From Croceimicrobium sp965228705 (GTDB taxonomy: Bacteria > Bacteroidota > Bacteroidia > Flavobacteriales > Schleiferiaceae): DNA of 64,000 bases. The first letter of the stretch is position 1; each line of letters begins with the position of its first letter. The notes beneath the pieces are model-generated. The model saw only the letters and a program-made list of their open reading frames with translations, was not told the origin of the DNA and made no database searches. The stretch is taken from NCBI RefSeq assembly GCF_965228705.1, contig NZ_OZ245832.1, forward strand, positions 2,790,001 through 2,854,000. The letters run 5' to 3'. The position numbers were made by a program, and so were the translations under genes. Of this stretch, positions 36,026 through 46,000 are shown piece after piece.

Positions 36026-36418
36026 ATGAATCAAGTTGAAGTTCTGGATCTAAATCTGCTTTCTGAAAAGGAGGGAAATCGTACTTATGATTTTGAAGGT
36101 ATCCACAGTCAAAAGGGCAGAATATTAGCATTTCGAAAGAAGGGAAGTTTTAGCGGTAATCATTGGCATGAAGGAAAATCTACTACTAAGAATCCTGAGG
36201 AAATGCTCATTATTTCCGGTCGGTTAAAGCTGTATTGGACGGATGAGCCAGAAGGTATTTATCAGCATTCTAAATTGATTGAAGCCCCGACTTTAATTCG
36301 CATTTATCCCGGAATTAAACATCGGGTAGAGGCTCTGGAAGATTTATGCTTTTTGGAGTTTAATTCTTTAGCCGAGCATGTGGCGGATACCTATTATCCC
36401 AATCACCAGGAAAAATAG
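36026..36418 (+). CDS. Small cupin-like protein
   Basis: A 130-residue single cupin barrel: GNHWHEGK supplies possible metal His residues near 50, then EEMLIISGRLKLYW and IYPGIKHRVEAL match the second cupin motif. The first motif is shorter than in classic metal cupins. It may be a sugar-nucleotide isomerase-like or binding protein; substrate unknown. It ends 16 bases into the convergent small membrane protein gene. Confidence 0.68.
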   Translation: MNQVEVLDLNLLSEKEGNRTYDFEGIHSQKGRILAFRKKGSFSGNHWHEGKSTTKNPEEMLIISGRLKLYWTDEPEGIYQHSKLIEAPTLIRIYPGIKHRVEALEDLCFLEFNSLAEHVADTYYPNHQEK

Positions 36419-36705
36419 AGGCGAAAGAGCCAAACAAAGCCGGCTAAACCGAGGATCATTAAAACAACGGAAAGCAAGAGAAGTCGCAGCTTATGGCGAC
36501 TCTCTGCTTTGGATTTTTGTTTCAGTTTTGCTTGTAAAGCCTTACGATCCTCATCACTAAACTCTTGCGAATTGAGTTCGGTTTGTTTATGGTGATGATC
36601 AAATTTATCGAGCTTATCACCATAAATATTTTTCAGGTGTTTGAAGATCTTACGAGGTTTTCTGGCATAAGTTTCTTTCTTCATGCCAAATCCCATATAA
36701 GCCAT
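36403..36705 (-). CDS. Small hypothetical membrane protein
   Basis: A 100-residue protein with a basic N-terminus (MKKETYARKPRKIFKH), a charged middle rich in Lys and Gln, and one C-terminal membrane helix (about 74-96). The MGFGMKKETY start looks familiar from unnamed Flavobacteriales proteins. The gene touches the stop of the MuiA-like gene (shared base 36705) and is probably the second gene of that operon. Confidence 0.68.
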   Translation of the reverse strand: MAYMGFGMKKETYARKPRKIFKHLKNIYGDKLDKFDHHHKQTELNSQEFSDEDRKALQAKLKQKSKAESRHKLRLLLLSVVLMILGLAGFVWLFRLYFSW

Positions 36706-38297
36706 TACCAGCTTATAGTTTGATCTTTAGGAGAACGGACTTCGAAGCTAAATTTCAATTGGGATTCAGATTTGGGTTTTAAGTCCATTTCCCAGGTGAT
36801 AATACCGGTTTTAAGATTGAGTTTTCCTTGATTTTCAATCTCAGATTTCACTTTGATATCTTCATTTTGGCTTACCGGAATTTGATCAAATACCCGGATT
36901 TTCACATTCTGAGGTTTGGTATTACGTAGGCTGATCTGGTATTCGTATTTCTGGATACGATCGCTACCCAAGAAGGATTTACTCTCTTCATTAAAGAGGC
37001 GATCTCGGGTGATCACAATACCCGGATCCTTACCTAATGAGAGCTGCAAACTATCGCTGGTAGCTTCAAACTGACTAAAGCTTTTACCGATAAATAAACC
37101 TTGATTGTAAATGCTCAATTCACCATCCAATAACTGATGTTGTTCCCAATCTTTTACAATGGCCATAAGATAAGCGGCCGGATCAAGGCTGGGGCTGCTT
37201 TGGTATTCGTATTCGGCTTTTAAGGCCAACTCTCGAATTACAATGTTTTCCGTTTTTTGATTGGGAATGCTGTAACGACGCTCCGGGATAAATTCCAATC
37301 GGGTTTGCTGAGAATTGATGGCGAAAACGGTGTTGCCGAGCATATTTGAATTAGGGCTGTTCTGAACACTAACACCATCCACGTCATAACTTTCATAACT
37401 ATCGGCTCTTGCACCTCTTAGTTTAGCTGGACTTGATTTATGCATAAACTGGATATACTGAGGATAAATCTGCGGCATAGTCACATTTTGATTAGGGTTA
37501 CCCGTAACCAATTTTAAGGCTACATTTTCCCAATCTTCGCCGCTGCCCTGATACACATTGGCCTTATGTACCATGCGTAGATCCCTATCCAAACCGTCGA
37601 AATAGAGATTGTAATTACTGCTCCAGGAAGCATTAGAACGTACGGTATAGTGCACAGAGAAACGCACATTTTGCGCCCGGCTACTGTTCAATTTCACAAT
37701 GATTTCACCGCTCAATAAAGACATCTCCTGACGGATTTTTTGCAATTCGGTTTGCAGTTCTTTTCGTTTGTCGTTCAGGTCTTGCAGTACCCGTTGCTTT
37801 TTAAGCTGACTGCGTTTGTTCTGTAATTTTTGATCGCGAGCATATGTGCTGATCTGTTGCAATTCGGCCAAACTAAAGCCTTCATTACCGCCTAGTTTGG
37901 TGTTATTAGTTAGAAACTCTAATTCTAATTGCAAGGCTTCAATCTCGGCCTGGATATCTTCACTTTGTAGATTGATTTCCTTAATCTGTCTTTCGAGTTG
38001 TTGAAATTTAGCAGGCTTTTCACGCTCGTCGAAAGGTGTATTACCTGTACTAATGCTGATAAATTCCAGGTTTTTATCGCTACCGATTTGCACGCTGGAG
38101 GGTTCCAGATTTAGGGGTAGACCTTCAAAGATCAAGGTCTGATCTCCCGCTTGGAGATTGGTACTTATTTCACGGCTATAAGCTGCTCCTTGAGCATAGA
38201 GAGTTACGGCGTCAAGCTTGGAGCTGAGGCGTTTTCCTTCATCGGCGAAAGCCTGAAATCCAAAAAGTAGAATGGGGAAGAGAAGTAATTTTTTCAT
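36705..38297 (-). CDS. MuiA-like DUF4139 protein
   Basis: An exported protein of 530 residues. I place the start at the ATG at 38297, giving signal MKKLLLFPILLFGFQAFA; an upstream in-frame start adds 11 polar residues. The N-terminal domain (DAVTLYAQGAAYSREI) is followed by a coiled coil (about 85-190) and the DUF4139 region (YTVRSNASWSSNYNLYFDGL, near residue 215). A short plug-like insert (DVDGVSVQNSPN) interrupts it. Relatives are named mucoidy inhibitor MuiA, but their role is unclear. A TAATTTCG element lies 20 bases upstream. Confidence 0.86.
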   Translation of the reverse strand: MKKLLLFPILLFGFQAFADEGKRLSSKLDAVTLYAQGAAYSREISTNLQAGDQTLIFEGLPLNLEPSSVQIGSDKNLEFISISTGNTPFDEREKPAKFQQLERQIKEINLQSEDIQAEIEALQLELEFLTNNTKLGGNEGFSLAELQQISTYARDQKLQNKRSQLKKQRVLQDLNDKRKELQTELQKIRQEMSLLSGEIIVKLNSSRAQNVRFSVHYTVRSNASWSSNYNLYFDGLDRDLRMVHKANVYQGSGEDWENVALKLVTGNPNQNVTMPQIYPQYIQFMHKSSPAKLRGARADSYESYDVDGVSVQNSPNSNMLGNTVFAINSQQTRLEFIPERRYSIPNQKTENIVIRELALKAEYEYQSSPSLDPAAYLMAIVKDWEQHQLLDGELSIYNQGLFIGKSFSQFEATSDSLQLSLGKDPGIVITRDRLFNEESKSFLGSDRIQKYEYQISLRNTKPQNVKIRVFDQIPVSQNEDIKVKSEIENQGKLNLKTGIITWEMDLKPKSESQLKFSFEVRSPKDQTISW

Positions 38298-38317
38298 CAG
38301 AGATGTTTTATCTCCAA

Positions 38318-38325
38318 CGAAATTA
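38318..38325 (-). promoter_or_regulatory. Candidate -7 element of the MuiA-like gene
   Basis: The minus strand reads TAATTTCG, 20 bases before the ATG at 38297. This spacing also supports choosing 38297 over the upstream start at 38330, which lies beyond the element. Confidence 0.45.
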
Positions 38326-38339
38326 CGCACTTCTTATTT

Positions 38340-40262
38340 CTATTGAGCGGAAACTGTTTTGGAAGATTTAGGACTACTACTGCGATTCGCAAAATTCCAC
38401 AAAACAATTACCAATAGCAGAATAGCTATTTGACCAATTGCCGTTTCCCAGGTAGGATAAAAGCCCAATGCGTCGATTCGTAAGTCGATTGGCATTACAG
38501 TAATGGAAATACTTCCTGCTTCTTGAATGGCGTTCAAACCTTTACCAGTAAGAATTACCGCCAATCCTGAAATGATCAATGCGGAGTATTTAAAGAGCTT
38601 GGAGATTGGAAGCTTTTTAGAGAAGCGCATGATTAGCACACTGATAATAGCTAGGAGGGCAAAGGCAAAAATGATTCCGCCTCCGAAGGCCGCTTGTTGA
38701 CTATCACCTACTTCTAAACTCAAAGCAGAAAGAAAAAGAACCGATTCGAAAGCTTCACGGAAAACGACCAGGAAGGAAAGGAAGGCTAAACCAATGAGGT
38801 TTTCGGTGCGGGCTAAATTTTGAATTTTCTCCTTCACATAAGCTTGCCACTTGCCCGCTTCGGATTTACTATGCATCCAAAAACCGACGTAGAGTAGGAC
38901 ACCCACTGCAAATAAGGCAATTAGTCCTTCCATTAATTCGCGTTGTGCACCGCTGAAATTAAAGAGAGAACCTGCCGCTAACCACATGGCAAAGCCTACC
39001 ACAATGGCCGACATCCATCCAGCATGAACATAAGCTTTGGCCTTGGGTAATTTGATGGCCCTAACGATGCTAAGCATGGTAATTACCACTAAGAAAGCTT
39101 CCAGACCCTCGCGAAGAATAATAGAAGAAGAGAGTAAAAAGGCCAACCAGGCCGTAAAGGTTTTATTACGCAGTTTTTCTTTAGCCTGGTAAATCATCTG
39201 CACACTGGCTTCTACTTCCGCGCCCACAATTTCCGGACTTTGTCCACCTTCAATACTGCTGCGAACTTTAGCTAATTGACCTTCTAATTTAGCGGAGAAG
39301 CTGGCATCATTGGCACGTAATTGTACTTCTACCGGTTCAACACCTTCGAGGTAGGCGGTTAAGGCCAGGGTACGGGCTTTAGAAATATCACCATTCTGAT
39401 AAGCGGTTTTAGCCGCTTTTAATAGTCGAACGGCCTGGTCCAGATAGTCGCCCTGACTCTTTTCGGCAATTTCTTTGGGATACAAGCGCAAGGCTGAAAT
39501 TAGGTTTTCAGCTGCCGCTCCAGGCTGGAGACTTTCTTTCAATTCCTGATTACTACGAGAAGCTAATTTTTCCAGATTAACCTGAAAGCCAATTTCGGCT
39601 TGTTCATCTAAATCAACCTGAGAGGCGGTATGAGGGAGGCTTAAAACATAAAAGGCTAGGTCCCATACTTCGTCATCATTCAGCTCATCAAAGGCGCGCA
39701 TAGCGGTATTATCTACCCCTAAACGAATGGTATTGTAAGCTTGAAAAGGGGATAGTCCATTAGCTTTATCTGGATCATGGAAATTGGTGGGTGAGGGTTC
39801 TAAACCGGCTCCCAAAATACCATCGCCAAAACCATTTTCGCCATGACAGCTTTTACAGTTAAGGGCATAAAGTTCGCGGCCATTATCTAAATTGGGCCAA
39901 CGCTTGGGAGCAATTTCCAGATTGTAACTAGAAATGATTTTTTGTTTGATGGAATTGGAAACCGAAGCAATTTTCTCTTGGGAGGCCTTTTGCTCGATGA
40001 GTTGCTGCAATACTTTAATGTCGGATTTTACCGCCGCTGGGGCAGATTCGCCCAAAGTGCTGATGGTCGCAATAAATTCTTGCATTTCCGAATACTCGGC
40101 CGCATTAATTACCGAACCTTGATTTACCGCTGCGGAGTAGTCTACCGCGATATAGTCCAGTAAATGAACCATCATGCGGGCATTCTCATCATTGGCTTTT
40201 AAGCTTGAAAATGAGCTAAAAAGCAATCCTACAATCATTAAAAATCTTGCAACCCGAACCAT
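38340..40262 (-). CDS. FTR1-type iron permease with fused cytochrome c region
   Basis: A 640-residue protein. After the signal peptide, a periplasmic part of about 350 residues carries a heme site CKSCHG near residue 136 with the distal Met segment NTAMRAFDELND. The FTR1 permease follows, with its two iron-passage motifs REGLE (near 384) and REAFE (near 499) and seven membrane helices. FTR1 systems take up ferrous iron coupled to oxidation, and the fused cytochrome could accept the electron. This fused form is known in Bacteroidota. A TAAATTTG element is 32 bases upstream. Confidence 0.92.
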   Translation of the reverse strand: MVRVARFLMIVGLLFSSFSSLKANDENARMMVHLLDYIAVDYSAAVNQGSVINAAEYSEMQEFIATISTLGESAPAAVKSDIKVLQQLIEQKASQEKIASVSNSIKQKIISSYNLEIAPKRWPNLDNGRELYALNCKSCHGENGFGDGILGAGLEPSPTNFHDPDKANGLSPFQAYNTIRLGVDNTAMRAFDELNDDEVWDLAFYVLSLPHTASQVDLDEQAEIGFQVNLEKLASRSNQELKESLQPGAAAENLISALRLYPKEIAEKSQGDYLDQAVRLLKAAKTAYQNGDISKARTLALTAYLEGVEPVEVQLRANDASFSAKLEGQLAKVRSSIEGGQSPEIVGAEVEASVQMIYQAKEKLRNKTFTAWLAFLLSSSIILREGLEAFLVVITMLSIVRAIKLPKAKAYVHAGWMSAIVVGFAMWLAAGSLFNFSGAQRELMEGLIALFAVGVLLYVGFWMHSKSEAGKWQAYVKEKIQNLARTENLIGLAFLSFLVVFREAFESVLFLSALSLEVGDSQQAAFGGGIIFAFALLAIISVLIMRFSKKLPISKLFKYSALIISGLAVILTGKGLNAIQEAGSISITVMPIDLRIDALGFYPTWETAIGQIAILLLVIVLWNFANRSSSPKSSKTVSAQ

Positions 40263-40294
40263 CTATCTTATTTAGACCAATTAAAAATAGGCGA

Positions 40295-40302
40295 CAAATT
40301 TA
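40295..40302 (-). promoter_or_regulatory. Candidate -7 element of the FTR1 gene
   Basis: The minus strand reads TAAATTTG (TAnnTTTG), 32 bases before the start, a longer leader than at other sites here. Confidence 0.4.
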
Positions 40303-40334
40303 GAGACTGGGAATTAAATAGGAACTAACATTTA

Positions 40335-40928
40335 TCACTTTTTGCTTACGCTGGATCGATCTCTTAGATAGAAGCGATAGGGTAGCAGGGCGTCGTCTCC
40401 GGCATAATCCACGCCAATTCTGGGTTTAGCAATGATTTCAGCAGGACTAAGATCGGGCATATCGAGAATTCGAAAGTCTGGATTAAGGATACTTTTTCCA
40501 TAATCAGATCGATTCAAAGCCAAGCCTTTGCTAAAGTTTCCGGGTCCGCTAAGTAGCTCTCCACTTTTTTTCTTAGGCCTTAGTTTTTGGATCTGTTCCT
40601 GACCTTCAATAATAGTGGCGGCGCGAATTAATATAGCTTCAGGAACATCAAGGCCATTGCAAGTGATATTGCAAAGTTCATGAATACCGTAACAGAGGTA
40701 CATATAGAGTTTACCTCCAGGTTGAAACATAATTTCCGTGCGAGGGGTACGTCGATTATTTGAAGCATGGCAGGCACGATCGTTTTGGGCCAGGTAAGCT
40801 TCTACCTCAGTGATTTCGGCTTTAAGCCATTGACCTTCATGCTTGCGTTCAATTATTTTACCCAATAGTTTGGGTGCTAGATGAAGTGCGCTATGTTGCG
40901 AAAAGTAATTTTCTTCGAGATAAGTCAT
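40335..40928 (-). CDS. DNA-3-methyladenine glycosylase (AAG/MPG family)
   Basis: A 197-residue base-excision enzyme. I start it at the ATG at 40928; a longer frame would run back through the terminator and tRNA. The catalytic Glu is in EITEVEAYLAQNDRACHA. LYMYLCYGIHELCNITC and LLSGPGNFSKGLALNR are the family blocks that shape the alkyl-base pocket. It removes 3-methyladenine and other damaged purines. It lies just after the terminator of the tRNA-Cys gene and is likely read from a promoter within or past that gene. Confidence 0.92.
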   Translation of the reverse strand: MTYLEENYFSQHSALHLAPKLLGKIIERKHEGQWLKAEITEVEAYLAQNDRACHASNNRRTPRTEIMFQPGGKLYMYLCYGIHELCNITCNGLDVPEAILIRAATIIEGQEQIQKLRPKKKSGELLSGPGNFSKGLALNRSDYGKSILNPDFRILDMPDLSPAEIIAKPRIGVDYAGDDALLPYRFYLRDRSSVSKK

Positions 40929-40932
40929 AGGC

Positions 40933-40961
40933 AAAAAAAATCCCGGCTTTAACCGGGATTT
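40933..40961 (-). terminator. Terminator of tRNA-Cys
   Basis: On the minus strand the repeat AAATCCCGG / CCGGGATTT with a 6-base loop is followed by a run of T. It lies directly after the tRNA 3' end and before the glycosylase gene. Confidence 0.9.
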
Positions 40962-40963
40962 CT

Positions 40964-41037
40964 TGGAGGTTCCGAGCGGATTCGAACCGCTGTACAAGGT
41001 TTTGCAGACCTCTGCCTAGCCACTCGGCCACGGAACC
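40964..41037 (-). tRNA. tRNA-Cys (GCA)
   Basis: The minus strand folds as a tRNA: acceptor stem GGTTCCG with CGGAACC, discriminator T73 (usual for bacterial tRNA-Cys), encoded CCA, D arm with GGCCGAGTGGC, TPsiC arm with GGTTCGAATCC and anticodon loop CTGCAAA, anticodon GCA. A TATATTTG promoter element is 12 bases upstream and a terminator follows. Confidence 0.96.
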
Positions 41038-41049
41038 CTGAAAGGACGG

Positions 41050-41057
41050 CAAATATA
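41050..41057 (-). promoter_or_regulatory. Candidate -7 element of tRNA-Cys
   Basis: The minus strand reads TATATTTG, a full TAnnTTTG match, 12 bases before the mature tRNA 5' end. That fits a transcription start a few bases before the tRNA. Confidence 0.58.
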
Positions 41058-41060
41058 AAA

Positions 41061-41435
41061 TTATTGCGGGAGATAATGCTTGCGCTTCCGCTTTAATTCA
41101 ATGCTAACACGCTTTACATCGCCGTTAATGGGAGGATGTAATTTAGAGAGCTTAATTTTTGCCTTCTGAACCAAAGGCATTTCCTTAAAAATATCCCCTA
41201 AAATCTGATCCGCCACGGTTTCAATTAATTTGTGACGAATAGCCATTCGATCCGCCACTACGCGGTTGATCGTAACGTAGTCCATGGTTTGAGAAAGATC
41301 GTCATGATCAATGGCGGCCTGTACTTCGCCCCATACTTCCACATCTACCGAATATTCGGTTCCAATCTTACCTTCCTCATCCAAACAGCCGTGATAGGCA
41401 TATAGACGAATACCTTCTACGCTGATTTTATCCAT
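41061..41435 (-). CDS. folB: Dihydroneopterin aldolase
   Basis: A 124-residue FolB. ISVEGIRLYAYHGCLDEEGKIG at the N-terminus and the Glu and Lys residues of the active site (E22, K106-like LSKLHPP) are present. It cleaves 7,8-dihydroneopterin in folate synthesis. Its ATG shares base 41435 with the gltX stop, so it is the second gene of the gltX-folB operon. Confidence 0.93.
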   Translation of the reverse strand: MDKISVEGIRLYAYHGCLDEEGKIGTEYSVDVEVWGEVQAAIDHDDLSQTMDYVTINRVVADRMAIRHKLIETVADQILGDIFKEMPLVQKAKIKLSKLHPPINGDVKRVSIELKRKRKHYLPQ

Positions 41436-42964
41436 TAAGGTAATTGCTCTAAAGCAAGGTTTAAGCGATTCAAGGTTTCTTCCTTACCCAGAATAGCACA
41501 TATTTCGAACATGGAGGGACCCATACCCATACCTGTTACGGCTAAACGGAATCCAGGTCCTACCTTTCCAAAACCTAATTCATTTTCGCTTAAATAGGCT
41601 TTAAAAGCTGCTTCAATGTTTTCAGTGCTAAAATCTTCTAGGGCCTCAAAACGGTTTTTTAGTTCCCTTACATGAGCACGGGCTTCTTCATTCCATTTCT
41701 TGCGCAGGGTTTTCTCATCGTATTCTTGAGGAGCGGCAAAAAAGAATTGCGAATCTTCCCAAAGGTCTTTGATGAAATAAGCTCTTTCCTTCATCAAGGC
41801 AGCAATACATTCAGCTTTTTCTAAGCTTACTTCAACTCCTTGTTCGGAAGCTTCCGCTTGAAGAAGTTTTCCTAATTCAGCATCAGATTTAAGGCGGAGG
41901 TATTGTTGATTGAACCAACGGGTTTTATCGTGATCGTATCGGGCTCCAGCCTTATTAACCTTTTTAAGACTAAAGGCAGCTACTAACTCATCTAAGCTGA
42001 ATAATTCTTGAGCGGTTCCAGGGTTCCAACCCAAGAAAGCGAGCATATTGATAAAGGCATCCGGGAAATAGCCGTTTTCACGGTATCCTGAAAATACTTC
42101 ACCACTTTCTTGATTATGCCATTCCAAAGGAAATACCGGGAAACCTAAACGATCGCCATCACGCTTGCTGAGTTTACCGTTTCCATCAGGTTTCAATAAA
42201 AGCGGTAAATGTGCGAATTGAGGCATGGTCTCTTCCCAACCTAAATAGCGATAGAGTAGTACATGCAAAGGAGCAGAGGGTAACCATTCTTCACCACGAA
42301 TTACATGGCTGATTTCCATTAAATGATCGTCCACAATATTGGCCAGGTGATAAGTAGGCATACCATCGGATTTAAAGAGCACTTTATCATCCATATTGTT
42401 GGTATTTACACTTACCCAGCCGCGTACAATGTCTTCGAATTTTACCTCTTCATTGCGATTGAGTTTAATGCGTACCACATAAGGTTCACCGGCTTCTAAT
42501 TTTTTCTCCACCTCATTTTGAGATAAGGTGAGAGAATTCTTCATGCTATTGCGGGTAATGTGGTTGTATTGCCAGTTTGGAGAACCGGCATCCTTTGCCA
42601 TTTGACGAACGCGATCTAAATCTTCCGCGCTGTCGAAGGCATAATAGGCATGTCCATCGGCAACTAATTGCTCGGCATATTGACGGTACATAGCTTTGCG
42701 TTCACTTTGACGATAGGGACCGTAGTTTCCACCGAAACCTTGACCTTCATCTGGAGTGATGCCACACCATTTTAAGGACTCGATAATATATTCTTCGGCG
42801 CCGGGAACAAAACGAGTTTGGTCGGTATCCTCGATGCGTAAAATAAAATCGCCACCTTGCTGTTTGGCAAAGAGGTAGTTATATAGTGCGGTACGTACCC
42901 CTCCCATATGTAGTGGACCAGTGGGGCTTGGTGCAAACCTTACGCGTACTTTAGCATTACTCAT
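41435..42964 (-). CDS. gltX: Glutamyl-tRNA synthetase
   Basis: A 509-residue class I synthetase of normal length. The HIGH-type motif is PSPTGPLHMGG (residues 11-21) and the KMSKS-type motif is KLSKRDG near residue 264. The C-terminal anticodon-binding region is complete. No zinc-binding Cys cluster is obvious in the middle. It charges tRNA-Glu, and probably also tRNA-Gln if the organism uses the amidotransferase route. It is divergent from the DUF4175 gene with back-to-back -7 elements. Confidence 0.96.
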   Translation of the reverse strand: MSNAKVRVRFAPSPTGPLHMGGVRTALYNYLFAKQQGGDFILRIEDTDQTRFVPGAEEYIIESLKWCGITPDEGQGFGGNYGPYRQSERKAMYRQYAEQLVADGHAYYAFDSAEDLDRVRQMAKDAGSPNWQYNHITRNSMKNSLTLSQNEVEKKLEAGEPYVVRIKLNRNEEVKFEDIVRGWVSVNTNNMDDKVLFKSDGMPTYHLANIVDDHLMEISHVIRGEEWLPSAPLHVLLYRYLGWEETMPQFAHLPLLLKPDGNGKLSKRDGDRLGFPVFPLEWHNQESGEVFSGYRENGYFPDAFINMLAFLGWNPGTAQELFSLDELVAAFSLKKVNKAGARYDHDKTRWFNQQYLRLKSDAELGKLLQAEASEQGVEVSLEKAECIAALMKERAYFIKDLWEDSQFFFAAPQEYDEKTLRKKWNEEARAHVRELKNRFEALEDFSTENIEAAFKAYLSENELGFGKVGPGFRLAVTGMGMGPSMFEICAILGKEETLNRLNLALEQLP

Positions 42965-42984
42965 AACAAATCTTTAAAGGGCGG

Positions 42985-42992
42985 CAAAGATA
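42985..42992 (-). promoter_or_regulatory. Candidate -7 element of gltX
   Basis: The minus strand reads TATCTTTG, 20 bases before the gltX start. It is 18 bases away from the opposing element of the DUF4175 gene. Confidence 0.55.
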
Positions 42993-43010
42993 GTGTTTCT
43001 GCCAGCTCTT

Positions 43011-43018
43011 TACCTTTG
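43011..43018 (+). promoter_or_regulatory. Candidate -7 element of the DUF4175 gene
   Basis: TACCTTTG matches TAnnTTTG and ends 16 bases before the start codon at 43035. Confidence 0.55.
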
Positions 43019-43034
43019 AAGCTCTGTTGGATTT

Positions 43035-46000
43035 ATGGCGGGAATAGATACACTCAAAAAGAAGCTCGACGCTTACATTCGGAAGTATTATGCACTAAAG
43101 CTGGTACGAGGTTTAGTCTTTTGGACAGGCTTTAGCCTGATTACTTATTTACTGTGGTCGGGGGTAGAATATTTTGGTCGCTTTCCATCCGGAACTCGGG
43201 CGATTTTGTTTTGGTCCTATACCGTTTTATTTAGCCTTTGGTTAATGATCTATGTCTTGGTGCCGCTCTTGCGGATGCTGCGCATTACCAAAGGACTTAA
43301 TTATGAATCTGCAGCTTCAGAAATAGGAAGGGCTTTACCCGGTTTGGATAATCGTATTTTGAATACGCTTACTCTTGAGAAAGCGGGGGCTTCAGATTCG
43401 AGTTTATTGATGGCTGCCATCGAGCAAAAGCTGCAAGATCTGGATCAATATGATTTTAATCAATTCATTGCTTGGCGTAAAGTGTTGAAAGTCCTCCCAT
43501 TATTATGGGTTCCTTTGCTTTTAGTTGCGATTCTTTTTTATTCAGATGAGGGTCAGAAGTTTTTGGATAGCGGTCGCAGATTGGTCTATTACAATCAGGA
43601 CTTTATTCCTCCTGCGCCTTTTCGATTTTTATTACCCGAGGATAATTTGGAAGTTGCTTATGGCGAATCAATTTCATTAGACTTAGACCTAGAGGGAAGT
43701 CAAATTCCATCTGAACTAAGCGCAGAGGTGAATGGCCTAGAATACTTGCCTGTAAAAACGGGCCCTCGGACCTGGACCCTTAAAGTTGAGAATATTCAGC
43801 AAGATCTAAAGATTCGTTTTAAGGCATTAGAGTATTACAGCGAAAGTCGTAATGTAGATGTTTATCAAAAGCCTGCTATTGGTGCTTTATACCTGTCCTT
43901 AGAACCACCGGCTTATACTCGGGTACCCAAATCGAATGTGGCTCTTTCCAGTTTACACAGAGTACCATTAGGCTCTAAGCTGAACTTGCGAATTGAGGAT
44001 GCGAAGCATTTAGAAATGGCTGCTTTGATTTTGCGGGATAGTGCGCTGGCCTTTCAAGAGGGGAATTTAAGTTTTCGGGCCATGCAGGATTTAACCTTTA
44101 GCCTGGAACTGCGTAATAATAAGGTTCAAAATCAAGTATTTCAAGGGAGCCGAATTCAAGTTATACCTGACGCCTATCCAGATATGAGAATACTTCAGGT
44201 GGATAGTTTAAGTTTAAACCGATGGCGTTTGAATCTGGCTTTTAAAGATGATTACGGCATTAGTCGTTTGGAGCGGGTTTTAAGTCAAGGTGATAGAACC
44301 TGGACAAAGAATTTTTATCCAAAGGGCTCTTCATTTAGTGATGAGATTGATTTAGATACTTTGTCCGATGCCGAAAGTTCGGTTTCGGTTTATTACCGAG
44401 TATGGGATAATGATGGGGTGAATGGATCAAAATCCAGTAGTTCGGAAAGAATAGAGTTATTGGCTTTAAGTAAGGACCAGGAGGAACGGGCCAATATCCA
44501 AAAGCTCAAGAACTTCAGTGCTAGCTCGGAGGAACGGCGAAAGGAATTGCGCAGTATGGAGAGAAGTTTGGATCGCTTGCAACTGAATATGCTCGATAGG
44601 AATTCGCTGGATTGGAAGGAAAAGGAGAATCTAAAGGAGGATTTGCAAAAATTAGCCAAACAACAGGAGGAACGTATAAAAGAGCGTGAAAAACTAAAAG
44701 AGGCTCTGGAGAAACTGGATGAAGAGAAACTACCCACAGAAGAATTACAGAAGCGTTTAGAGGAGGCTAATAAAGAAGAAGATAGGCTCAAGGCTTTGGA
44801 AGAAGAGATTCGGGCTTTAATGGAGAAGCTCGATATGAAGGATTTGAAGCAGAAATTAGATCAACTGCAGGCCGAGAATAAAGAGCAGTTACGCAAGGAA
44901 GAGCGAATGGAAGATCTTTTGGAGGATTTGGCTTTTCAAAGGGATTTATTGCAGCAAGCGGATAAATTAAATGAGCTATCTGAAAAGCTAAAAGCTGAGG
45001 CTCAAAAGGATGATTTAGATCAAAAGGCAAATCAAGAGGCTCAAAAGGATTTTCAAGAGGCTAAAGAAGAATTGGAACGCCTAGCGGAATCGAATAAGCA
45101 GTTGGATGATTTATTAAGCAGCGAGGAGTTTAAGGAATCTGAGCAGAAGACAGAGGAGGGTTTGCAAGAATCATCGGAACAAAAGCAGTCTGGAGATTCT
45201 AAAAAAGCCAATGAATCTGAGCAGAAATCTTCTGAAGGAGCTAAGGAAATGAGTGAGTCTTTGATGGCAATGATGAGTCAAATGCAAAGTCAGGCCTTAT
45301 CGATGAATATGCAAAGTCTGCGTCGTATACTGGAGAACTTAAAGCAGTTCAGTAAAGATGTAGAACAAAATGGCTTAGAAGTGACGGATCTGGGCAAGGA
45401 TGATCCTCGTTATCGTTTTCTATTAACAGAGCAAAGCAGATTATTAGCGGGTTCGCAGGTAATCCAGGATAGCCTGGAAGTTTTAGCTGCCAAAGCTCCT
45501 CAGATTAAGGATGAGGTCTTTAAAGAGTTAGCCAAGATGATGCGTTCTCTGGAATTAGCAAAAACGCATTTGCAGAATCAAGAGAAACCGCAATCCGCTG
45601 TGCAACACCAATATTCGATGATGGCAGCAAATGAATTAGCTCTAATGTTGGATGCCAGTTTGCAGAATATGATGAGTATGATGGCTTCGCAAAAGCAAGG
45701 AAATCAAAATTGTGAGAAGCCTGGTGGAGGAAAGCCGAAGCCTGGACAGATGTCGGATAAGTTATCTCAAATGGGACAAAAGGTGGATAAATTACAGAAG
45801 GGTTCAAAGGATGGAAAGGGTAAACCTGGACCTAGTTCGCAAGAAATAGGAGAAATTTTAAGCGAACAAGAAGCTTTACGCCGGATGATAGAAAATGCGG
45901 AGTCCGAAGAAAAGGGCGGAGGTGGAAATGGAGATAAGAAATCGGAATTGCTGGAGGAATTAGATAAGATGGAAGATCTCCTGTTAGAGAAGAATATTGG

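Noticed and set aside
44393..44791. 132-codon Ser/Phe-rich frame opposite the DUF4175 gene
   Set aside because: It is the mirror of the Glu/Lys-rich coiled coil (GAA/AAG codons read as TTC/CTT); composition explains it.
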